Shown here: positions 7,781-16,711 of the stretch, piece after piece
How positions within the stretch are numbered: position 1 is the first letter of the stretch
How the letters are laid out: each line of letters opens with the position of its first letter
The notes under the pieces: generated by a model
What the model was told of the DNA's origin: nothing
Database searches by the model: none
What the model saw: only the letters and a program-made list of their open reading frames with translations
NCBI RefSeq assembly: GCF_036663835.1
Contig: NZ_JAXOJT010000002.1
Location: 1,067,413-1,131,412 of the forward strand
Direction: 5' to 3'
DNA length: 64,000 nt
Source of the DNA: Sphingomonas sp. LT1P40
GTDB lineage: Bacteria > Pseudomonadota > Alphaproteobacteria > Sphingomonadales > Sphingomonadaceae
Translations under genes and position numbers: made by a program

Positions 7781-10633
7781 TCACATCTTGATCCGCGCAC
7801 CCACCAGGATGGTGCGGCCAAAGTGGTTATTCTCGTAGTTGCGCAGCTCGTCGATATCGTTCCAGCGCTCACGATAGGCGTCGGTCAAATTGGTGCCTTC
7901 GACCGAGACTTCGAGATAGTCGGTCAGCTTGTAACGGACCGAAGCATCGACATTGGTGATCGCCGAATAGCCCTCGAAAATATTGCCGGTCGCCGAACCG
8001 GCGTCGGTGAACGGCCCGCGATAGCTGACCGAAGCGCGGGCGCTGAACTTGCTGTCCTCGTAATAGAGGGTCGCGTTGTACTGACGCTTCGACAGGCCAT
8101 AAAGCGTGTTCTCGCGCACCACGCTGGGCAGTGCGCCGCCGGGCACCGTCGCCGGACCCTGTTGCGTGTAGCTCGCGGTCGAATCGACGAAGGTGGCGTT
8201 CACGATCCCGCCAAAGTTGGACAGGAAACCGGGCAGGAACTTGAAGGGCGCCTGGATCGCGATTTCCGCACCCTTCAGCGATGCGCCCGCACCATTGCCG
8301 GTGGTGGCGATCGTCCAGATCGGCTGCGACAGCGACGCCGGGTTCAGCGCAGCGGGCGACGACGGCGACAGCACCGACACCGGCAGGCCGGTCTCCGTGA
8401 AGGTGCCCGTCCGCGTGATGCCGACCGGGAAGCTCGACACGTCCTTTTTGAACAGCGCGACCGAGAAGATCGACTGCGGCGCGAAATACCATTCCACCGC
8501 CAGATCGAAGCTGGTCGCGCGGAACGGGTCGAGGAACGGGTTACCGCTGGTGATGCGATAGTTGAAGCCGTCCGCCGAACCGCCGGGGGTAAGGTTGCCC
8601 AGCGAAGGTCGGGTCATCACCTTGGCAACTGCGCCGCGAACGATGATGCTCTCGGTTGGATAGAGCGCCAGGTTCACCGATGGCAGCCAGTCCTCATAAT
8701 CGCGCTTCACCGTGGCGACCACGCCGCTGCTGATGCCATAGGACGTCTGGTCGGTGCGGACATAGCGGATGCCCGCATTCAGCGCATAGTCGATGCCCAG
8801 CGCATTGCCCTTGGCATCGAATTGCAGATAGCCGCCCTTGGTTTCTTCGGTCACGCCACGGTTGTTACCGGCGTCGATCCGTGCGGTGCGGCCATATAGG
8901 TTGGTAAAGGCAGTCGTCGCGTCCAGGTTCGGGATCAGCCACGATGTCGTCGTGCCAGCGGGCGCGTTCGATCCGCGTAGCGTGAACACTTCCGACAGCG
9001 CCGACGTCACCGGGAAGCCATAGACCGCAGTCGGACCGAACAGCGAGGTGGGCGAGCAGGTGATCGTCCCCAGCACCAGATCGGCGCCGCCATTGCCGCA
9101 CACCGCGGTGTCGCGGGTGAAGGCGGTCGCGTCGAAATTATACTTCCGCCAGACACCGCCGGCCTTGACCGTGAACCCCTCGACCACATCCCATTCGGTG
9201 CGCAGTTGCGCGGTTTTGAACTGGTTGACGACAGCCGATGGGCGGTCGCGGATTTCGGCCAGCTGGAAATTGGCGGGGTTGGTTACGCTGGTGCCGAAGG
9301 TCAGCACCGGGCGAGTCATGTCGGTATAATTGTAGCTGTAACCCTGGGCATCGCGGTCGTCGAACACGACGGTCGTCTCGACCGGCACCTGCGCGTCGGA
9401 CTTGGAATAGCCGCCCAACAGCGTGAAGCGGAAGCTGTCGCCGATATCCTGATCCCAGCTGCCGCCGATCTGATAGAATTCGGTGTCGGTCTTTTTCAGG
9501 AAATGCTCGGTGCGGACCCAGGCGTCGTTGAGCGTCGCGGTAATCATGTTGCCGTTGCTGTCATAGGTCGGATTGACCACGTCGATCGAACGCTCGTTCG
9601 ACCGCAGCAGGACTTCGCCCCATTTCTCGCGCCGGTCGGCCTTGAACTTGGAATAGAGGCCGTCGATCGACACCTTGGTCGCCTCGCTTGGCGACCACTG
9701 GATCGTGCCGGTCAGGCCCAGGCGCTCGCGCGAATGCGTGATTTCGCCATAGCGCGGGATGCGCGGATGAAAGGACAGCGCCGCCGCGTCGCATGCGGCG
9801 ACGCGGCCCGGGGTGTAGACGCCGCCCGCATTGGGGGAGCCGATGCCGCTAACCGCCGTGGTCGTGAAGCAGGGCGTGCCGTTTACCGAATCGAAGCGCG
9901 CCTGCGCCCAGCGAACGGTGTTGTTGCCGATCTCGTTGGTCTTGCTCTTCTGGTAAGCGGCGGAGATCGAGACGCCGAGCGTGCCATCGGGCGACTTCCA
10001 TCCGATCAGCCCGGCGACGCGTGGTCCCCAGGTTTCCGACAGGTCGTTATAGCTGGCCTGTCCGGCGGCGACGAAGGTGAAGCCTTCCTTGCCCGACAGC
10101 GGATTGCCGGTGTTCAGATCGACGACCGCGCCAAGCGAACCTTCGTCCAGCTCCGCCGAGGCGGTCTTGTGCACGACGATAGAATTGAACAGCTCCGACG
10201 CGAACACGTTGAAATCGAACGAGCGATCGCGGTTCGATGCGGCACCGTCATGCGATGTCGTGATCGTCTCCAGCCCGTTGACGCGGACGCGGGTGAATTG
10301 CGAGCTGAGACCGCGCACGGTGATCGAGCGCCCCTCGCCGCCGTCGCGCTGAATGGCGATGCCGGGGATGCGCTGAAGCGATTCGGCGAGGTTCTGGTCG
10401 GGGAATTTGGCGATGTCCTCGGCGACGATGGCGTCGACCGCGGCAACCGACTGGCGCTTGACGTTCAGCGCGGCGTCGAGCGAGGCGCGGAAGCCGGAGA
10501 CGACGATCTCCTCGGCTTCCTCTTCGGGTGCCGGCTCGGCGGGCGCTTCCTGCGCCTGGGCAGCGGTAGCGATAACAAACACCGATGTGGCTGCAAGGAA
10601 CCGGACGCCGGCGCGGCGGAGACTGACTCGCAT
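7781..10633 (-). CDS. TonB-dependent receptor (pectin/oligogalacturonide uptake candidate)
   Basis: 950 aa outer-membrane receptor. A signal peptide ending ATAAQAQ is followed by a Pro/Glu-rich stretch and the TonB box EEIVVSGFRASL. The plug domain (IPGIAIQRDGGEGRSITVRG) and 22-strand barrel follow, ending in an aromatic-poor ARIKM. The 'FRASLDAALNVKRQS' start is typical of sphingomonad/Caulobacter carbohydrate receptors. ATG 10633 has GAGGGGAAG before it, so the in-frame extension to 10762 is not used. Two copies of the TGACACCGGT operator lie upstream (10662, 10815), which places it in the LacI regulon. It heads the operon with the esterase and GH43. Confidence 0.92.
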   Translation of the reverse strand: MRVSLRRAGVRFLAATSVFVIATAAQAQEAPAEPAPEEEAEEIVVSGFRASLDAALNVKRQSVAAVDAIVAEDIAKFPDQNLAESLQRIPGIAIQRDGGEGRSITVRGLSSQFTRVRVNGLETITTSHDGAASNRDRSFDFNVFASELFNSIVVHKTASAELDEGSLGAVVDLNTGNPLSGKEGFTFVAAGQASYNDLSETWGPRVAGLIGWKSPDGTLGVSISAAYQKSKTNEIGNNTVRWAQARFDSVNGTPCFTTTAVSGIGSPNAGGVYTPGRVAACDAAALSFHPRIPRYGEITHSRERLGLTGTIQWSPSEATKVSIDGLYSKFKADRREKWGEVLLRSNERSIDVVNPTYDSNGNMITATLNDAWVRTEHFLKKTDTEFYQIGGSWDQDIGDSFRFTLLGGYSKSDAQVPVETTVVFDDRDAQGYSYNYTDMTRPVLTFGTSVTNPANFQLAEIRDRPSAVVNQFKTAQLRTEWDVVEGFTVKAGGVWRKYNFDATAFTRDTAVCGNGGADLVLGTITCSPTSLFGPTAVYGFPVTSALSEVFTLRGSNAPAGTTTSWLIPNLDATTAFTNLYGRTARIDAGNNRGVTEETKGGYLQFDAKGNALGIDYALNAGIRYVRTDQTSYGISSGVVATVKRDYEDWLPSVNLALYPTESIIVRGAVAKVMTRPSLGNLTPGGSADGFNYRITSGNPFLDPFRATSFDLAVEWYFAPQSIFSVALFKKDVSSFPVGITRTGTFTETGLPVSVLSPSSPAALNPASLSQPIWTIATTGNGAGASLKGAEIAIQAPFKFLPGFLSNFGGIVNATFVDSTASYTQQGPATVPGGALPSVVRENTLYGLSKRQYNATLYYEDSKFSARASVSYRGPFTDAGSATGNIFEGYSAITNVDASVRYKLTDYLEVSVEGTNLTDAYRERWNDIDELRNYENNHFGRTILVGARIKM

Positions 10634-10661
10634 TGAAACTTCCCCTCTCAATCGGTGCCCA

Positions 10662-10675
10662 TGACACCGGTGGCT
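10662..10675 (+). promoter_or_regulatory. Candidate LacI-family operator 1
   Basis: TGACACCGGTGGCT, centred on the palindrome CACCGGTG, 29 bases upstream of the receptor start. It matches the four other sites at 10815, 20944, 22049 and 24994. Confidence 0.75.
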
Positions 10676-10814
10676 ATTTGACGCCCGCCGCCCTGTGGCG
10701 ACCGACGAAATTATCGTTGGGAGGGGTGCCGAAGCTGCGATTCGCAGCGAAATCAGCGTCATCCTCCCGTTTCCGCCGCGTTATCGCGGTCGTCCACCGT
10801 CAAGTTTGCTCTTG

Positions 10815-10828
10815 AGAAACCGGTGTCA
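10815..10828 (-). promoter_or_regulatory. Candidate LacI-family operator 2
   Basis: Read on the minus strand this is TGACACCGGTTTCT. It lies ~118 bases before the ThuA-cupin start and could serve either divergent promoter. Confidence 0.75.
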
Positions 10829-10945
10829 TAAGGACATTGTTCGGTTATCGCGTCCGTGTCAAGAAGGCGTCTGTAGCGGTAACATCCGGATTGCACCGCG
10901 ATTGTAGCATGCGACCGAGAGCGAAACGGCGAGGGAGGGAGACGG

Positions 10946-12040
10946 ATGCGGCTGATTCTGCTGGCGCTGGGGATGTGGTTGCTGGCGGCCGCCGCGCCAC
11001 CGCCGCCCACCCTCTTGATCTTCAGCCACACCACCGGCTTTCGTCACGAATCGATCGAACCGGCGATCGCGGCGATCACGCGGGCGGCACAGGCGAAGGG
11101 GTATGCGGTTCGAGCCAGCGAGGATCCGGCGCTGTTCGACGATGTCACGCAGCTTCGCGGGTTCGCGGCAATCGTGCTGGTCAGCACGACGACGAAGCCG
11201 AAAGAGCCGGCGAGCGAATGGCTGATCGGAAAACGCCGCGAGTCGCTGCAAGCCTTTGTGCGCGGCGGCGGCGGGATCGTCGGCGTGCATGGCGCAGCGG
11301 ATTCGCATTACGGCTGGGACTGGTATGGCCGGATGATCGGGGCGCGGTTCGCGCGGCATCCGGCGGGAACGCCGAAGGGGCGGGTGACGCGCGCGGCGCT
11401 CGATCACCCGTCGATCCGCGATCTGCCCGCGACGTTCGAGTTGATCGACGAATGGTATTGGTACGACGATCTCGACCCGCGACTGCGGCCGCTGGTGATG
11501 CTCGACCCGGCTTCGATCGGCGAGAAGGGCGCAAACCCACGACCGCTGGCCTGGGCGCATGCGTTCGAGGGTGGGCGGGTTTTCTACACCGGCCTGGGCC
11601 ACACCGTCGAAGCGTGGTCCGATCCGCGCATCGTCGGGCATGTGATGGGCGGGATCGACTGGGCGATCGGGCAGGGCGCACGCCCGATGGTCGTGGTCGA
11701 TGAGGCCACCAAGCGCGTCGAAGAGCCGCCGCCGCACGGGAAGATCGGCATGAGCACCGCGTGGCGCATCACCGACGGGGTGCCGGGACGGATGATGGAG
11801 TATCGCAAACGCGCGCTGCATCGCGGGGCAGCGATCGGCGTCCATCCGATCGATCACGACGAGGTTTATTCGGTCATGTCCGGCACGGGCGTGGTCGAAT
11901 CCGATGGAGCCGTCGCGCCGCTGAAGGCCGGCATGACCGCCTATCTCTATACCGGCGCGCGCGTCGGCATTCGCCAGACCGGCCGTGCGCCGCTGGTGCT
12001 CATCATCAGCTATCCGCTTGAAAAGGTTCCTGTAAAATGA
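10946..12040 (+). CDS. Secreted ThuA-like domain fused to a C-terminal cupin
   Basis: 364 aa with an N-terminal hydrophobic leader (MRLILLALGMWLLAAAA). Residues ~22-235 are a ThuA (trehalose-utilisation, class-I glutamine-amidotransferase-like) domain: FSHTTGFRHESI, GIVGVHGAADSHY and a late FYTGLGHTVEAWS. Residues ~250-364 form a small cupin whose metal ligands can be placed at H300, H304 and E306 (GVHPIDHDEVYSVMSG). A strong GGGAGGGAGACGG precedes the ATG. It overlaps the PL10 start (ATGA). ThuA domains have no firmly established reaction. The cupin could be a KdgF-type factor or a sugar-binding module, but neither is shown. Confidence 0.8.
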   Translation: MRLILLALGMWLLAAAAPPPPTLLIFSHTTGFRHESIEPAIAAITRAAQAKGYAVRASEDPALFDDVTQLRGFAAIVLVSTTTKPKEPASEWLIGKRRESLQAFVRGGGGIVGVHGAADSHYGWDWYGRMIGARFARHPAGTPKGRVTRAALDHPSIRDLPATFELIDEWYWYDDLDPRLRPLVMLDPASIGEKGANPRPLAWAHAFEGGRVFYTGLGHTVEAWSDPRIVGHVMGGIDWAIGQGARPMVVVDEATKRVEEPPPHGKIGMSTAWRITDGVPGRMMEYRKRALHRGAAIGVHPIDHDEVYSVMSGTGVVESDGAVAPLKAGMTAYLYTGARVGIRQTGRAPLVLIISYPLEKVPVK

Positions 12041-13617
12041 TTGCACGCCGCACCTTCCTCGCCGCCTCCGCCGCGATGGCCGCGCTCCCGCTTCAGGCCT
12101 GCGCGAAGACTGCGGATCGCACGCAGATCCTCGACACGATGAAGCGCGCGACGAAGTTCATGGTCGACAAAATCGCCTATCGCGGCGGCTATCTGTGGAG
12201 CTACCTCCCCGATCGTTCGCGCGTGTGGGGCGAGCTTGAGGCGCACAAGTCGATGGTGTGGGTGCAGCCGCCGGGGACGGCGACGATGGGGCATTTGTAC
12301 CTCGACGCATGGCATGCGACCGGCGACGAGAGCTATTACGAGGCGGCGGCGCTGGCGGCGGGCGCGCTGATCGACGGGCAGTTGCCCAAGGGCGGCTGGC
12401 ATTATTTCATCGATTTCGGCGGGGCTGAATCGACTCAGCGCTGGTACGACACGATCGGCAAGAATGCGTGGCGGCTGGAGGAATTTCAGCACCCATGGGG
12501 CAACGCCACCTTCGATGATGGCGGCACGGGCGAGGCGATCCGCTTCCTGACCCGAATCTTCGTGGCCAAGGGCGACGCGAAGTTCCGCCCCGGTCTCGAC
12601 AAGGCGATCAACTTTGTTCTGGAGAGCCAGCTGGAGAATGGCGGCTGGCCGCAGCGTTGGCCGGGGGTCGCCGATGGCGGACTGCATGGGAAGCCCGATT
12701 ATACCGGGCTCATCACCTTTAACGACGGCGTGATTGCCGACAATATCGACGTGCTGCTGACCTATCATCAGGCGATCGGCGATCCGCGCATTTTGCCCGC
12801 GATTCGGCGCGGCATGGATATTTATATCGCGTGCCAGCAGGCGGCTCCGCAAGCGGGCTGGGGACTGCAACACACATTCGACCTGAAGCCTGCGGGTGCG
12901 CGGACCTATGAGCCCAAGGCGCTCGTCACGCATACGACGGCGTCGAACATCGAGCAGTTGATGAGCTTTTACCGCCTGACCGGCGATGCGAAATATCTGG
13001 CGGGCATTCCGGCGGCGTTCGACTGGCTGGAGAGTGTGCGGCTGCCTGCGGAATTGCAGATTGGCGGGCGACAATTCCCGACCTTTGTCGAGATTGGCAG
13101 CAACAAGCCGCTGTTCGTCCACCGGCGCGGATCGAATGTCGTGAATGGCGAATATTATGCCGATTATGACGCGGCGAACACGATCGGCCATTACAATGCC
13201 CGCCGGTCGATCGACGTGCCGAAACTGCGCGCCGAATATGCCAAGCTGAAGGCGATGCCGGGGGCAGAGGCGGCGAAGGATTCACCACTGTTGAAAGAGC
13301 GTCAGCCGCTCAAGAAACTGTGGCTGGCCGAGGTCGATCCGGGGTCCGACAAGAACAGCGTGAAGGACGGGATGGACGCCCCCGCTTTGGCCGCTGCGCT
13401 GAATGCAGAGGGTTGGTGGCCGACCCAGCTTCAGTCGATGAGCCACCCCTATACTGCCGACGGATCGGCGACCATCACACCTGGGGACTATCGCTCGACC
13501 GATGTCGGCGACATCACCGATACCTCGCCATTCGACACCGAGGACGGGCCGGTCGCCATCTCGACTGGCACCTTCATCAATCATATGATAACACTAATGA
13601 AAGCGCTTCAAGCGTGA
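12037..13617 (+). CDS. Pectate lyase, polysaccharide lyase family 10-like, predicted lipoprotein
   Basis: 526 aa. The leader has RRTFLAASAAM followed by LQAC, a lipobox with Cys22, so the enzyme is probably anchored to a membrane, perhaps facing outward. The alpha/alpha-toroid body has the PL10 signatures ENGGWPQRWPG (~residue 199-209) and ITFNDGVIADNIDVL. PL10 enzymes cleave polygalacturonate by beta-elimination with Ca2+, giving 4,5-unsaturated oligogalacturonides. It is translationally coupled to the ThuA-cupin gene and co-directional with DUF4861. Start ATG 12037 is fixed by the overlap and signal peptide. Confidence 0.85.
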   Translation: MIARRTFLAASAAMAALPLQACAKTADRTQILDTMKRATKFMVDKIAYRGGYLWSYLPDRSRVWGELEAHKSMVWVQPPGTATMGHLYLDAWHATGDESYYEAAALAAGALIDGQLPKGGWHYFIDFGGAESTQRWYDTIGKNAWRLEEFQHPWGNATFDDGGTGEAIRFLTRIFVAKGDAKFRPGLDKAINFVLESQLENGGWPQRWPGVADGGLHGKPDYTGLITFNDGVIADNIDVLLTYHQAIGDPRILPAIRRGMDIYIACQQAAPQAGWGLQHTFDLKPAGARTYEPKALVTHTTASNIEQLMSFYRLTGDAKYLAGIPAAFDWLESVRLPAELQIGGRQFPTFVEIGSNKPLFVHRRGSNVVNGEYYADYDAANTIGHYNARRSIDVPKLRAEYAKLKAMPGAEAAKDSPLLKERQPLKKLWLAEVDPGSDKNSVKDGMDAPALAAALNAEGWWPTQLQSMSHPYTADGSATITPGDYRSTDVGDITDTSPFDTEDGPVAISTGTFINHMITLMKALQA

Positions 13618-13636
13618 GGTAGAAGCAGGAGACGGC

Positions 13637-15010
13637 ATGCCCGGGCGGCTTATTTGTATCGCGGCGCTGGCAGTGGCTGGCGCAGTTCCCGTCCAGGCAA
13701 TGCCGTCCGATAACTGGTATGTCCGTGAGGACTTCAAGCCGGTCCGCAGGATCGCGATCCAGATCACCAACGACCTCAATCAGCCCGTTCGCGCGACGCC
13801 GGTGGTCATCACGCCCACGCAGATCCCCGAGCTTGCCGGGATGCACGAACTGACGGTGACGCTGGTCGATCCGGCGGGCGCGCCGCGCCCGGTGCCGACC
13901 AAGGAGCAACTGGCGGTGATGGGGCCGCACGGCATCCGGCAGGAGACCAATGGTCGCGCGCTCGACCTGCAGATGGACGATCTCGACAAGGATGGCGTGT
14001 GGGACGAATTGTTCTTTCAGGCCGATCTGAAGCCGCGTGAGACGCGGACCTATTATCTCTATCTCGGCTTTCACCAGCGCGGCTGGAACCCGCATGGCGC
14101 GGCGGCGGCGATCGGCAGCTATTCGCGGCACATGGTGCCGTTCTGGGAGTCCGGCAATGTCGGGTGGAAATTGTGGTTCCCCGACAGCGCCGACGTCTAT
14201 GGCAAGCGCAAGAACATCCTCGTCGCGCCGCAGATATTGACGCAGAACTGGGACGGTTATGCGGTCGCCTATGTCGATCCGGCCTATGGCTCCGACATCA
14301 TGTCGGTGGACGACAGTTTCGGCGGCGGCGGGATCGGGCTGTTCGAGACGCCGGGCAGCGACAAGGTTTCGCGGCCGCGATTCTCGCCGAATGCCGATGC
14401 GAAGGAGCGGTGGAATACCAACCAGCTGAAGGACACGCGCTATGCGTTCGAGGTGATCGTCAACGGCCCGCTGCGGTCGATGGTGCGGATCAAGACGATG
14501 AACTGGAATACCGGCAAGGGGCGGTATGCGCTGGAACAGGTCTATACCGCCTATGCCGGGCATAATTATGCGACGGCGAAGGTGCATTTCAGTCAATGGG
14601 ATGGGGGGAAGGGCGTGCAGTTCGCGGCGGGTATCCGCAAGAAGGCGGGCGAGACGCTGGGGCTGCGGCAGGGCGGCGTGGTGGTGACGACGGCGCCCGA
14701 GGCGATCCGAAATCCCGACGATACGGACTCAACGCAGAATGCGCTGACGGTGGCTTATGCGGGTATCGGGCTGGTGGTGAAGGACAGTTATCGCGCGCGC
14801 CACGTCTCGGTCGCGCAGCAGCAGGGGAATGAGCTGTTTCGCTTCCCGGTGCGGGCGGACGGGCGCTACGAATATATGCTGGCCGCCGGGTGGAGCGAGG
14901 GCGAGGTGCTGAAGACTGCCGCCGAATTCCGCGATTATGTGGTGGGGGTATCGCGGGAGTATAACTCACCGGCGCGGCTGGCGGGGTTTAAGGTGGAGAC
15001 GCGGGAGTAG
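13637..15010 (+). CDS. Secreted DUF4861-family protein
   Basis: 457 aa with signal peptide (LICIAALAVAGAVPVQAM). It resembles DUF4861 proteins, which recur in Bacteroidetes and proteobacterial pectin/uronate gene clusters. Visible landmarks are the beta-rich N-terminal part with DLDKDGVWDELFFQADL and PRETRTYYLYLG, a central WKLWFPDSADVYGKR, and a GYAVAYVDPAYGSDI segment. AGGAGA lies before the ATG and the gene starts 19 bases after the PL10 stop. Function is unknown. The periplasmic location and operon suggest it acts on, or binds, pectin fragments made by the lyase (inference). Confidence 0.75.
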   Translation: MPGRLICIAALAVAGAVPVQAMPSDNWYVREDFKPVRRIAIQITNDLNQPVRATPVVITPTQIPELAGMHELTVTLVDPAGAPRPVPTKEQLAVMGPHGIRQETNGRALDLQMDDLDKDGVWDELFFQADLKPRETRTYYLYLGFHQRGWNPHGAAAAIGSYSRHMVPFWESGNVGWKLWFPDSADVYGKRKNILVAPQILTQNWDGYAVAYVDPAYGSDIMSVDDSFGGGGIGLFETPGSDKVSRPRFSPNADAKERWNTNQLKDTRYAFEVIVNGPLRSMVRIKTMNWNTGKGRYALEQVYTAYAGHNYATAKVHFSQWDGGKGVQFAAGIRKKAGETLGLRQGGVVVTTAPEAIRNPDDTDSTQNALTVAYAGIGLVVKDSYRARHVSVAQQQGNELFRFPVRADGRYEYMLAAGWSEGEVLKTAAEFRDYVVGVSREYNSPARLAGFKVETRE

Positions 15011-15020
15011 GATGGGAGCC

Positions 15021-15153
15021 TTATCCTCCCCGGCACGGGGAGGTGGCAGCACGAAGTGCTGACGGAGGGGGCCATCCGCACCGGACTCGCTTGCCTCCCG
15101 CCCCCTCCACCACCGCTTCGCGGCGGTCCCCCTCCCCGTGCCGGGGAGGATAA
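15021..15153. repeat. Palindromic repeat element between convergent genes
   Basis: Perfect 23-base inverted arms (15021-15043 and 15131-15153, core CTCCCCGTGCCGGGGAGG) enclose ~87 bases containing an internal GCAGCACGAAGTGCTG hairpin. It sits between two converging operons, where it may act as a two-way terminator. Sphingomonad genomes carry many elements with this look (recalled). Confidence 0.75.
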
Positions 15154-15163
15154 AAATGGCCCT

Positions 15164-16711
15164 TCAAGTTCCCGGCTGAATGTACGGAATCCGCGCGAAC
15201 AGTTCGCGCTGCCATTGGCGCGGATCGTTCGCCACCCGGCTGCGTGCATCGAAGAGCATCGTCTGGCGCTGCGGCAGCGTGTGTTTCGGCCATGCGGGAA
15301 CACCCTTGCCGTTGGGGTTGCCCGTCGCCGCGAGGTTAACGAAGGCGTGGAGCATTGTGACGGACACCGCCCGAGCCGCCGGGCCGGTGCCGGACGTCGT
15401 CCCTTCCGCGCCGATCGTGCCGAACACCAGCGGGATGTCATGCGTGTGCGCGGCACCGCGATCGGGTTCTATCGGCGAGATGTAATCGAGCTGATAGACC
15501 CAGGCGGGGACGCCTGCTTTCGCGCGTTCTTCCGCCTCGATCACCTGGCCGCGCCAGCTCCGGCCGGCGGTGGTGGCGGCGTAGAAGATTTCGGTCGGGG
15601 ACCAGCGGGGGAATTGCTTGCGATACTCGGCGACGACCCATTCGGGGTGGGCGTCGATGCGCAGGCGCGGGGCGATGCGGGCGGCGAGGTTGGCCCAGTC
15701 GAGCGTGCGGACAACGTCGGACTTGGGATCGTCGAAGGCGCGGGTCTCGTCGCGGGTATTGCCGAGGATCAGCGGGATGCCATTGCCCAGCGGATTGGCG
15801 TCGGGCCAGAAGGGGTGGCGGGTCAGCCATTTCATGTCGAGCACCGGGCCCATATAGACCCCGCCGCCGAGGATCGGGTCTTCGGCCTTCAGCCCCTCGA
15901 TCAATTTCTCGACCGGCATGTCGATCAGGTCGCCGGGTTTGGCTTTCAACCGGTCGAGCAAGGCTTCGGCGCGGCGGGTGGCGTTCAACGGGCCGCTGGC
16001 GGTGACTTGCTGACCGGACATCGTTGCGGCGGTGTGGAACAGGCCTGTGGCGGCGGGCATGCCCATCAGCGTGGCGATCTTCGCACCTCCGCCGGACTGG
16101 CCGAACACCATCACCCTGCGCGGATCGCCGCCGAATCCGGCGATGTTGTCGCGCACCCATTTCAGCGCGAGGATCAGGTCGAGCTGGCCGTTATTGCCGC
16201 TGTCGGGGAAGCGAGGATCGAGCCGGGCGAGGTACAGATAACCCAGCGCATTGAGCCGGTGATTGACGGTGACGACGACCACATCGCCTTTTTCAGCGAG
16301 CGTCTGGCCGAACACTTGCGGTTCGATGACGGTGCCGTTCGAGTAAGCGCCGCCGTGGAAATAGACCATGACGGGGCGGCTCGCGTTCGAGTTGGCTTGC
16401 GGCGTCCAGACGTTGAGGAACAGGCAATCCTCGCGCTGGTTGGATGCGCGCCCGGTTTGCGGGCAACTGGCGGCGAACTCGGTGGCGGTCAGCGTGTCAC
16501 GGGCCGCATCCGGTGCGCTCGCGGGGCGGAAGCGGGTGCGGCTGGTGTCGTTGCCATAGCGGATACCGAGAAAGGCGGCGGTGTTGCCGTCGCGCTTGCC
16601 CTGCCAGCGTCCGCCCTTGCCGGTGGCGACGGGGTCGGTCTGGGCGAACGCGGCGGTGGGCAGGGCCGTCAGTATGGCACCCGCCCCCAGAAGCGTCCGC
16701 CGCCCGATCAC
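15164..16711 (-). CDS. Type-B carboxylesterase, exported
   Basis: 515 aa esterase/lipase of the cholinesterase fold. The Tat-type leader MIGRRTLLGAGAILTAL ends in AFAQ. Nucleophile S206 sits in FGQSGGGAK, the oxyanion-hole HGGAY precedes it, the acid is in NTRDETRAF and the catalytic His in AAHTHDIPLVFG. The start overlaps the kdgK stop (ATGA), so it is the distal gene of the uxaC operon. In that setting it may hydrolyse methyl, acetyl or feruloyl esters on pectin fragments (inference). Substrate is not readable from sequence. Confidence 0.87.
   Translation of the reverse strand: MIGRRTLLGAGAILTALPTAAFAQTDPVATGKGGRWQGKRDGNTAAFLGIRYGNDTSRTRFRPASAPDAARDTLTATEFAASCPQTGRASNQREDCLFLNVWTPQANSNASRPVMVYFHGGAYSNGTVIEPQVFGQTLAEKGDVVVVTVNHRLNALGYLYLARLDPRFPDSGNNGQLDLILALKWVRDNIAGFGGDPRRVMVFGQSGGGAKIATLMGMPAATGLFHTAATMSGQQVTASGPLNATRRAEALLDRLKAKPGDLIDMPVEKLIEGLKAEDPILGGGVYMGPVLDMKWLTRHPFWPDANPLGNGIPLILGNTRDETRAFDDPKSDVVRTLDWANLAARIAPRLRIDAHPEWVVAEYRKQFPRWSPTEIFYAATTAGRSWRGQVIEAEERAKAGVPAWVYQLDYISPIEPDRGAAHTHDIPLVFGTIGAEGTTSGTGPAARAVSVTMLHAFVNLAATGNPNGKGVPAWPKHTLPQRQTMLFDARSRVANDPRQWQRELFARIPYIQPGT

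Larger units (their letters stand above)
10634..10945. promoter_or_regulatory. Divergent promoter region between receptor operon and ThuA/PL10 operon
   Basis: A 312-base gene-free stretch between two divergently transcribed carbohydrate operons. It holds two operator copies (10662-10675 and 10815-10828) in opposite orientation, about 150 bases apart. That spacing would allow looping by a tetrameric LacI-type protein (inference). No additional ORF with a ribosome-binding site is seen. Confidence 0.7.
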
